DNA from: Aliivibrio fischeri ATCC 7744 = JCM 18803 = DSM 507
GTDB taxonomy: Bacteria; Pseudomonadota; Gammaproteobacteria; Enterobacterales; Vibrionaceae
DNA: 64,000 nucleotides
Assembly: GCF_023983475.1 (NCBI RefSeq)
Contig: NZ_CP092712.1
Location: 1,364,001-1,428,000, forward strand
Reading direction: 5' to 3'
Made by a program: the position numbers and the translations under genes. A model generated the notes under the pieces. That model was not told the DNA's origin. It did no database searches and saw only the letters and a program-made list of their open reading frames with translations. This document shows, one piece after another, positions 8,151-16,436 of this stretch. Each line of letters starts with the position of its first letter. The stretch's first letter is position 1.

Positions 8151-9448
8151 TGAGCTCTCAAAATAATGGGAAACATGGTGGTGTCAATCACATGCTTAGC
8201 TTAATCAGCCAAGCAAAGGACACATTAACGCATGTTTTTGAAAATGGCACGATACGTGAAACTCATGAGAACGCCAACGACCTACGTAAATTAAAAGAAG
8301 CCCGTGTTGTTATCGTGACAAGCCGCGGCTACCGTGTGCATCCTAAAATGGAGGCACTGATGAACTATTTCCTTGAAACGGAAGCAAGTTCGTTTCTTGG
8401 GACTCAACACGCTGAGCGCATTCCAGAAATTCAGAGTCTCGCACAAGAATATCTTGAAGCTAAATTAAATGGCAAAAGAGAGGAAGAGGCTGATCGGTTT
8501 AATAGCTTAGAAGGTGTCGTTTATGAAATCACAATGGATTTGCAAGAGTCTTGTCGTCGCCTAAGAAACCGTATCAGTTATGATTTTGGTTATGGTCATA
8601 CGCTCGCTCAAAAACAAAAAGAGAATCAAGTCGCGATAGAGCAAGCTGAAAAGCTTGTTAGTGGCATGAAAGCTTTTTCTTTTAAGTTGTTGAGTGAAAT
8701 GGCTGGAGATAACTCAGAGCTCAATACCTTGTTTTGTACTGAAATGCACAGTGCTATTCGTAGTTGCCAGCAAGAGCTCGGCTCTATCCTAATTCAACTT
8801 CGAGCTTTGATGCTGAAGTATCGTAACCGAGAGCGTGATAAGGACCTGATCAATGCCTTTGAACGGTTTATTGATCAAGAGCCACATTGGACACCAAGTG
8901 ACGATTTGATTTTGCCCGATGAGATAGCAAAGTACGATGGCATACCGACGTTTTGGCTTTCAGAGCCTATTCAATTTGCGCATCACCCAAATCCTGATGA
9001 TATGGAGCAAGAGCTGGAATTAGCCGATATTGTTGAGAAAATTACGGTGCAGCCTGTTGAAAAAGAAGAACTTCCGGTTGTTGAAGAGGCTGAGCGCCGA
9101 GAATTGGCACTTGATGTTGAAATACAAGAGCTGATTGAAGCGGACATTGATTCTCATTGTGATACCTTTTTTGCTGAAGCCTTTATTGGCAAGGGAAAAA
9201 CCAGCATTTCCGCTTTGGAATATTATGAGCAAATCAATAATGATTTGCCGGAAGATCTTGAACAGCTTACTTGCGCTAAAGATGTGTGGCTATTTAGCGT
9301 GCTTAATTTCCATAGTTCAATGCTTCCCGAAGATAGCAAAGGCTTTACCGTTGAGCCTATCGGGTCTTATACCTATTTAGCAAAAGGTAGCAATATAGGT
9401 TATGGCAACCTTCACTTAGAAGATGTATCTATAGCGAGGAAACTGTGA
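8150..9448 (+). CDS. Kleisin-like subunit (MukF/MksF/JetA-like)
   Basis: A 432-residue protein from the ATG at 8150, in a TGATG overlap with the previous stop; an in-frame TTG one codon earlier is less likely. The N-terminal 120 residues resemble a winged helix, with a recognition-like segment LRKLKEARVVIVTSRGYRV. Helical, charged regions follow and would suit a kleisin neck and middle domain. The C-terminal 130 residues are acidic and end in a compact domain (residues reading NDLPEDLEQLTCAKDVWLF). In MukBEF-type complexes the kleisin links the two SMC heads. The call is by context, length and layout; primary sequence similarity to MukF is not obvious by eye. Confidence 0.6.
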   Translation: MSSQNNGKHGGVNHMLSLISQAKDTLTHVFENGTIRETHENANDLRKLKEARVVIVTSRGYRVHPKMEALMNYFLETEASSFLGTQHAERIPEIQSLAQEYLEAKLNGKREEEADRFNSLEGVVYEITMDLQESCRRLRNRISYDFGYGHTLAQKQKENQVAIEQAEKLVSGMKAFSFKLLSEMAGDNSELNTLFCTEMHSAIRSCQQELGSILIQLRALMLKYRNRERDKDLINAFERFIDQEPHWTPSDDLILPDEIAKYDGIPTFWLSEPIQFAHHPNPDDMEQELELADIVEKITVQPVEKEELPVVEEAERRELALDVEIQELIEADIDSHCDTFFAEAFIGKGKTSISALEYYEQINNDLPEDLEQLTCAKDVWLFSVLNFHSSMLPEDSKGFTVEPIGSYTYLAKGSNIGYGNLHLEDVSIARKL

Positions 9449-10290
9449 GTAGAATTATTGATAATATAACCAGTAGTGATTTAAATCGGCTTAAACAACT
9501 TTTTTCTCCAGCGAAAGTTAAAGACGGTACCAATGTAGTGCTGAGTGGCGTTTTTGAGATTTTTCACCGCGACTTTAGTGTTGGAATTACCAGTGGTGAA
9601 AAGTTACAGCTAACGTCTAGAGATATACGTCAAATTAGAAAAGTAATTAAAGAACAATCAGGCTTTGATCTTTTAACTGATCCTATTCCAAATTCTCGAA
9701 CGGATATCGCTCAGTTCTTTCCAAATGAGAAGTTAAGCTCAAGGCCAGTCAAAGACAAGGTAATTAAAGTTTATGGGATTTTGTCCACGAACATAAATAA
9801 TAAAACATACGACTTAGAAGAAGGCATGAACATTGAGATAGCTCTAAGTCATTTGAAGAGCATTGAGCACAGCCAAGTTGTTATTGTTGAAAACTATGAA
9901 GCGTTTTCTAAGTTTAGATTGGTGAAAACGGATATGGAGCCTAATCCTCTTATCGTCTACCGAGGAGATAAGGATTGTAGCGTGATATCAAAAGAAATTG
10001 CCCTAACTTTTCCAGATATAGAACTTGTCGCTTGGTTTGATACAGATCCTAAAGGTATTTCTTTAGCCTTTGCATCAGGTGCTGATTATATGCTTGTTCC
10101 AGATTTATCAAAAGAGGTGCTTAAACAACATGGGCGCTCAGATCTATTTAGTAATCAGTATCAAAATTGGGAACGAGTATCAGTACTAATTCCTTCTAAT
10201 CTAGAGTTATTAATGTCTAATGTAGAAAAAGGGATAACCCAAGAATCAATAATGGCAAACGATATAAGTGTGAGTCTATATAAAATCTAG
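9445..10290 (+). CDS. JetD-like Toprim nuclease subunit
   Basis: A 281-residue protein with a GTG start in a GTGA overlap with the kleisin-like gene. The C-terminal half has the two parts of a Toprim metal site: VVIVENYEAF near residues 146-155 (the conserved Glu) and FDTDPKGI near 197-204 (the DxD). The ENxxxF and DxDxxG arrangement is that of JetD/MksG, the nuclease that cuts plasmid DNA in Wadjet systems. The N-terminal half (residues 1-140) would be the DNA-binding arm. It is the last gene of the operon, which supports the effector role. The subunit order here (SMC, E-like, F-like, Toprim) differs from the classical jetA-B-C-D order. Confidence 0.75.
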   Translation: MSRIIDNITSSDLNRLKQLFSPAKVKDGTNVVLSGVFEIFHRDFSVGITSGEKLQLTSRDIRQIRKVIKEQSGFDLLTDPIPNSRTDIAQFFPNEKLSSRPVKDKVIKVYGILSTNINNKTYDLEEGMNIEIALSHLKSIEHSQVVIVENYEAFSKFRLVKTDMEPNPLIVYRGDKDCSVISKEIALTFPDIELVAWFDTDPKGISLAFASGADYMLVPDLSKEVLKQHGRSDLFSNQYQNWERVSVLIPSNLELLMSNVEKGITQESIMANDISVSLYKI

Positions 10291-10449
10291 TTATGAGATT
10301 GTTCTAAATAGAGCATCACGAATTAGTTAAACAATAAAGATTTGTTATTAAAGTTATGCTAGAGCTAGTGTGGCTTTTTTATCTAATTTTTACCATTCCT
10401 TCTCCAATATCAATGTTTCCTCTCTAATTTAGTGTACAATATACTGCAA

Positions 10450-10669
10450 AAGTGCGATTTTACTTATTCAGATGACAAGTTATTAGAACTTGCTAAGCGC
10501 ATGAAGGTTATAAAGCCCAATACCCAGACTGGAGCCAACGAGATGATATCAAAGCCTCATTAAAAGTAGAGCTAATTGTATTGTTGCATGAGTTTGGTTA
10601 GTCACCTGTGATGATGTGTACAGGGGCGTGCTAGAGTAGGTAGAGAATTTTAAGAAAGGAAAAAGTTAA
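10450..10669 (+). pseudogene. C-terminal fossil of a type I restriction HsdR subunit
   Basis: Broken reading frames in the 378-bp gap before the RADAR operon still spell the end of a type I restriction motor subunit. From 10465: YSDDKLLELAKRMKV. Then, after a frame change near 10512: AQYPDWSQRDDIKASLKVEL and LLHEFG, an in-frame TAG at 10599, then after another frame change VENFKK. HsdR C-termini typically end with such YPDW..R, LL..FGYPP and LEQ-EN-F segments. Nothing else of hsdR, hsdS or hsdM remains. The TAA at 10667-10669 overlaps the next ATG. Bases 10291-10449 hold no gene that I can see. Confidence 0.7.
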
Positions 10670-11352
10670 TGAGCAGTGATAATAATCAGAAGCAAACTGG
10701 TGATGTGGCAATTGATGAAATCAATTATTACTTAAAACAATATGAAGATCGTCGAGATGGCTTTCGTGGCAATCATAAACTGACGCGTAGATTGTCGATT
10801 TTGAGTGTTTTTTGGGCGGTGCTTTCTTTAGCTATATTATTCAGTGATGCTGTTCTTAAAGTAGACCTGGTTAAACTCAATCCTTATCAATTTGTTGGTT
10901 TTGATGTGGTTAACTGGCATTTAATTATATTTTGGCCAATAGTGATAGTTTTCCTCTCTATTAAAACGTTCAGCAAATTCTTTAAAGCACTTTGGTTATT
11001 GGAATTTGGTGTGTTTTTAGCCTTTTATTCTAAGGAAATGATTGCATTGTTTGCTGTAGTTCATATAACGCTGTTTGTTACATGTTATGCACTGAACAGA
11101 ATGAATGGTTATACAAGAGGTTGGAGTCGAAATCGATTAGCAACGGAACATCTTGAACGATTAAAAAGGGAATATCAAATTGCCATCAAAGGGCAAAAAA
11201 AAGAGTTTGTGCGTATTGAACAAGAGAATACGCTCGCAAAGTTATCAGATATCGATACAAAGAATAGAGAAGCAACACATGCTGACATTGTTGGTGATTA
11301 TATAGCGGTAAATAATGGCGCATTTAGTTGGATTAAAGGTTTAAAAAAGTAG
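10669..11352 (+). CDS. Membrane accessory protein of the RADAR operon (SLATT-like)
   Basis: A 227-residue integral membrane protein. Hydrophobic segments lie near residues 43-59, 82-98, 104-120 and 124-143. A basic, helical N-terminal stretch (DRRDGFRGNHKLTRRL) precedes the first, and a long cytoplasmic helix follows the last. RADAR loci often carry such a protein, either a 2-TM SLATT protein or a Csx27-like one; four segments fit neither cleanly, so the family is uncertain. It sits 7 bp before rdrA on the same strand. AAGGA lies upstream of the ATG. A role in membrane association or abortive infection is inferred from context only. Confidence 0.6.
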   Translation: MSSDNNQKQTGDVAIDEINYYLKQYEDRRDGFRGNHKLTRRLSILSVFWAVLSLAILFSDAVLKVDLVKLNPYQFVGFDVVNWHLIIFWPIVIVFLSIKTFSKFFKALWLLEFGVFLAFYSKEMIALFAVVHITLFVTCYALNRMNGYTRGWSRNRLATEHLERLKREYQIAIKGQKKEFVRIEQENTLAKLSDIDTKNREATHADIVGDYIAVNNGAFSWIKGLKK

Positions 11353-11359
11353 GCTAGTT

Positions 11360-13872
11360 ATGACAAATATTTTAAAATTAAATTACAAAAAAGCTGAATA
11401 TCGAGATGATTATTCAGATTCTAGTGGTGAGTTTTGGCAGTGCGAGGCTCAAGAAAGTTTAATAAATAAACTTGAAATTACATTGCGAGAAGCAAAAGAA
11501 TATAAAAAAATAGGGAGAAAGATAATAAAAAAACATGGTTATCTCATAATGCAATTCTTGTTTTTGGTCAGAGAGGTACAGGGAAAACTGTATTTTTGAG
11601 AAATTGTGAGAAGTTATGGAGCAAAGCTTGTAAGAAAGAAAAACAAAAAAACATACAGGAAGAAGAACTTAAGTTTCTGAATGTGATTGATCCAACAATG
11701 CTTGTAAATAACGACCATTTTTCTAATGTTATAATTGCTCAAATTTATTACGTAGTTGAAAAAAAGATTAAAAGTTTAAGTGGATGTCATGGTCTAAGTT
11801 CCGTTAGTGAACAAGAAAAGACGCATTTTTATAATTCATTAAAAAAATTAGCAGATGCACTTGGAAAGAAAGATGATTTTAATGGTCATTCAGGAATTGA
11901 TAAAATTCTACAATATAATTCTGGTATTCAAATTGAAAGTTATTTCCATTTATTTATAGAGTCGGCAATTAATTTATTGGGGTGTCAAGCTTTGGTGCTA
12001 CCAATTGATGATGTGGATATGGCACTTGGGCGAGCATTTGAAGTTGTAGATGATGTGCGTCGTTTACTCGGGTGTCCATATATTATTCCTATAGTTAGCG
12101 GTGATATGCGTCTATATGAACAAATGACAAATGTTCATTTTGATAGCAATGCTTATGATAATAAATCTAAAAATGATGATTTAATTGCTGAAGGGATCTT
12201 AGTATCAAAAGAGCTGACTACATCTTATTTAACAAAAGTTTTTCCTAATCAAATGAGAATTGGTTTACGACCGATAACACAAATTATACAAAATCTAAAC
12301 ATTGTAAATAATGAAAATGACATTGGATTGAAAATATCAGAATATTATAGCCTGATATTTAACCGATTTTATTTTCTATGTTCAAATGAAGAGGTTATAA
12401 ATAATTGGCCTGAACCAGAGTCTGCACGAGAACTAACCCAGTTAGTACGTTCTATTAATCCTGAAGTGTTACGTGATAAAAGTATCAATCCGGTATGGAT
12501 GGCTTACCAAAGTTGGGCTACACAAAAGAAAAACGGTGTTTCTTTTACTAATGCAATGTCATGGTTTACGCTTAATAATTTAGATAAGGGCTCTTCTTTT
12601 AATATTGAATCTTTAATTGCATTTAACCCTAAAATGCAAATGAGCAAAGATCGATATCCTTGGGCTAACAAATGTTTTTTTGGTTCTCAAAAAGATTCTT
12701 TAAACTCAATGTTTTCATTACAACCCAAGCAAGTGTCAGCTCAACTAAATGGCAATTTATCTATACTGGAGAGTGCATATAATGAAAAAAGTTATACTTT
12801 ACGAAGTATGCCACCCTATGAATTTTTTGATGATAAAAAGTATATTACACAAGGTTCGATAAAAAATACAAACTCTTTATTATCTAACGAAAGTAAAATT
12901 AACGCTAATATATTACTCGATGTTTATACATATGGTGACTATTATTCAACATTATCAAATACATATCAGTATGTATTTTGTAGTCGTGCATTTGAATTGA
13001 TCTTATTTTCATTCGTAAATAAGTCTATAGATATCGAAAAAGATATTTATAATATTCTTGGGCGTAGACCATTTTATTCAATATTTAATGCAAGTCCAAC
13101 TAAAGTTATTCAGGATGGCGATTATGAAGAAGAGGTTGAAAAAGAAAGTGATTCTAAGCGATCTTCGGCAGAGATTCTGGCAGGTGAAATTAATATATGG
13201 AAAATAAATAATAGAGAGTTCTTTGACGAAATAAATTCAAGTGATCTTATATCTATATTTTCATTTATGTTTAATAAGACATTTTCTGCGCTAAATTTAT
13301 ATAAATCTAATAAAACTTATACCGATGAGCATTTAACAGATTTAGCAAGACGTTTTGAATTGATTCTTGTTAATTCAGCAATGACAGCATCAATTAAAGG
13401 CAATGCAATTAATGCTAATGTTGCTCAAACAGATAATTATAGTACGTTAAGAAATTATAAGGAATTTGAGAAGTATGACCGAACAATTACTAGAAATAAT
13501 GAGAAATTAAAAGAAGAAAATATTGCTGATGGTTTTTGTGTGCGTTTTATAGATGTACTTTGGAAACATCCAATATTTGTTATTAATAAATCAAAAGATA
13601 CTGAACCTTTGGAGCCACTATTTTCTTTAGGGAGAGGAGAGTTGGAAAGCAAATTAGCGAAGTTAAGGAAAGATTTTGAACTTAAAGATCTTAAGCTAGT
13701 ATCTGCACTTAAAAAGAGATTAGATGGATTTGATGAAAAACAGAAAGATAAATTAATTTCTTTTATTAAAGAAAATAAAATAACAAACAAAACTTCATTA
13801 GTTGATCCAAAAGAGTTAAATGCTAACTTATTAAAAGCAATACAGTCATATATAGAGGGTGATGATGCTTAA
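11360..13872 (+). CDS. rdrA: RdrA-like RADAR ATPase, frameshifted before Walker A
   Basis: The large ATPase of a RADAR operon, read in two frames. The first frame starts at ATG 11360 and covers about 57 residues up to an A-run at 11527-11533; left unshifted it stops at 11597. The second frame runs on to 13872. Joining them by a -1 shift gives about 837 residues and restores an intact Walker A, GQRGTGKT, at 11566-11589. A later Asp-rich strand (LVLPIDDVDMALG, near 12000) is the Walker B candidate. In RADAR, RdrA is a heptameric AAA+-like STAND-family ATPase that works with the deaminase RdrB. Starting at TTG 11596 would delete Walker A, so that start is rejected. The gene is very AT-rich compared with the SMC operon. 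Confidence 0.75.
11527..11533 (+). other. A7 slippery run at the rdrA frame change
   Basis: Seven A residues followed by C, phased as A AAA AAA C in the upstream frame. This is a perfect X XXY YYZ heptamer for -1 slippage, and slippage here leads straight into the Walker A frame. A lost base in an A8 run, real or from sequencing, would give the same picture. A second A7 run at 11504-11510 is less well phased. Confidence 0.6.
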
Positions 13873-16392
13873 AGTTAGTGATGAGAGTATCGCTTATGCT
13901 TCTTTACTTGCTTCTGATCGTTTTTTATTTAATGAGGTTGGTATTGAAAATAAAAAATTCTATTACAAGAAAAGAGTATTTTTGACTATCAACCATATAT
14001 ATTAAGGATGCTAAGAAATGAGGATATTACAGCTCTTATTTGTTCATTGAATCTTGATAAGATTAATTTGAAAAAACTATTATCATTATTAGCTGAAAAG
14101 TATTTAATTTGGCAAGGTGATCGTTTCGAAGTTAAGTTAAGTTATCTTGAGGAGTGGTTAGAACTAGCCTCTTTAATTGATGTTAGTTGGATTATTGCAA
14201 AAGCCTATAGTGATTTAGCTTACGATTGTGATATTAGTGAGCAGAATATTATAACATGTATTAAAGATAACCAGTGCCCTACAGCTCTTCAACAATTAAA
14301 AGGAAAGAAAGGTTTTGCTGATAATCATGTCCACCTTGGTGGACATGGATATACTGGTCCATCTCTACTAAGTTTTTCATTATATGGGGTAGAGGTTACT
14401 GGAAAAATTAAATGGCCAAGAAGACCTGAAAGCACTTTATTTGAGAGTGAACGATATAAAAAGAATGATTTACCTAAGTGGAGCGCCTTATTAGGTGATA
14501 ATTTAGCAGCTTTTGCGTTTGATCATGATTATAAACGTGTAAATAAATTGCATATAAAGCCTCATATTAATATTGAGTTCAAAGGTGATGCGATTTCATA
14601 TATTGAACGTGGTGAGTGTGCTAATTTTTCTCAGCATTGTTTATCACAATCTCATTGTTTATTAATTCCATCAGCGAATCGTTGGCTTTTATTTTGTACT
14701 GGCTTAATTTCTTTAAGTAAAGAAGCAGATAAAGCTCTAGATACTTATATTCGTATAAGCAATGTTTTGCGTAATTATATGATTGTAATGGGGGTTGGAT
14801 TAGGTCAATTTGTAGAATCTTTTCATTTTCCACTTCGTAAGAGTAGACATTTAGGCTCACAAGATATTGTCGGTTTGGATGCTTTTAAATCAGATATATC
14901 AAAAGAAACAGTAAGGGAATTTAGAGTATCACCAAATATTGCTATTGGGAGTAATAGTTTTCCAGCAGATCCAAAGTCGTTGAAGGTTAGTTTAGAGGCA
15001 CTCTTTAAAGAATCATTAGCAGAAAGGGTCCACTTTGTTTTGCATTTTACCAGAAGCGGCAAAAGCGAAGACAAAAGACAGTCTAAGTTTAGGGCTAATA
15101 TTAAGAATCAAGTTAGACTTCTTCAGCAATTTCATGGTTCTGTTTCTTTTTCTGATACCGAGATAAAAGCATTTCAAATTGAAGATGAATCATTAAAAGT
15201 TGATTTGCGTAAAGCAATACGCGGGTATGATGTAGCAGGTAATGAAAACGAACTACCAATTGAGGTATTTGCTCCTGCTCTACGGGTTTTGCGTTCAGCT
15301 AAACATTCATCACAGAGTCTATTTACAACTCGTCATCAGAGACCTTTTTTAACTATTCATGCAGGTGAAGATTATAGTCATTTACTTTCTGGATTAAGAG
15401 CAATCGATGAAGCTGTGTATTTTTGTGATTATCAGTCAGGAGATCGAATTGGTCATGGACTAGCACTAGGGGTCTCGCCTAGTTCGTGGGCACAAAGGCA
15501 ACAAACGGCTTATGTTACAATTGGTGAACATTTAGATAATCTTGTTTGGTGCTTTCAGAAGTCACTTGAAGTTATTCAGAAAGTGCCTAAATTTACTGGT
15601 GTTTTACATTTACTTCAAGAGAAAATTAATTTCTGGTCTGGCTATCTTTACGAAGAAGAACATTCATGTCGAAGTTTATACGAAGCTTGGAAGTTGAGAC
15701 GAAATTGCCCTTATGCGTTAAATCTTGATGAGTTATCTAATGATAAGCCACCAGTTATAGATGGTAAGAACCCGTTATATCGTGATTGGATAATAGATTT
15801 TGACCAAATTCAATGCAACGCTAGTAGCCAAAAGGCATTCGTACTTTGGCAAAAATACATACTAGCTGAGTTAGATGTCCACTTTTTTAAGAGACGTGAA
15901 AAATCAGTAATTATTAACTGTAATCCCAAGCAAGGTTTTGAACCTTTTGGTTATAAGCATGGGACATACTTTGACTCTATATCAGCAGCAGAATTAGAGT
16001 TGTATGAAGCAATCCAAGATCTACAAATAGAAAAGTATGGGTCTCAAGAAATAATATTTGAAGCTTGTCCAACATCAAATATCTATATTGGGCGCTTTGA
16101 GTATTATCATGAGCATCCTATTTATCGTTGGAATCCACCTATTGAATCTTGGCTAAACGAGGGAGAACGTTTTAACAAGTTTGGTTTAAGACGTGGCGCA
16201 ATTTCAGTATGTGTAAATACCGATGATTCAGCCTTAATGCCTACATCAATTCAGAATGAGCATAGAGTATTACAGCGAGCAGCTGTTGAGTATTATGGCG
16301 TTGGATCAAATAAAGCGGAAGACTGGATAGATCGTATTCGTCAAAAGGGTGTTGATGTATTCGAAGAGAATCACTTGGATTGGGTGAATTAG
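13865..16392 (+). CDS. rdrB: RdrB-like adenosine deaminase of RADAR, frameshifted near its 5' end
   Basis: A divergent adenosine/AMP deaminase-fold protein. The likely start is ATG 13865, overlapping the rdrA stop. That frame (MLKVSDESIAYASLL...) ends at 14002, while the main body is open in the -1 frame from 13954 to the stop. Joining near a T-run (13979-13983) gives about 842 residues. Metal and catalytic motifs are present: HVH (14326-14334), HAGED (15358-15372), GHG (15451-15459) and NTDDSA (16216 on). In RADAR, RdrB forms a large shell and deaminates adenosine nucleotides when phage infect. All catalytic motifs lie after the frame change, so a shorter protein from ATG 14008 could still be active. 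It is followed by mcrB after a short gap. Confidence 0.85.
13979..13983 (+). other. T5 run at the rdrB frame change
   Basis: Upstream frame: GTA TTT TTG ACT. Downstream frame: TTT GAC TAT CAA. One extra T, or a -1 slip, fuses KKFYYKKRVF to DYQPYILRMLRN. An A6 run at 13952-13957 is the other possible site. The direction of shift is the same as in rdrA. Confidence 0.5.
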
Positions 16393-16436
16393 AAGCACTA
16401 AACATTAGTGGTAGTTAGTATAAATGTGAGTTGGTT

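Noticed and set aside
11596-13872. A 758-residue protein starting at TTG 11596
   Set aside because: This start lies inside the Walker A region and would remove the nucleotide-binding motif, which is encoded in frame upstream; the start is an artefact of the frame change.
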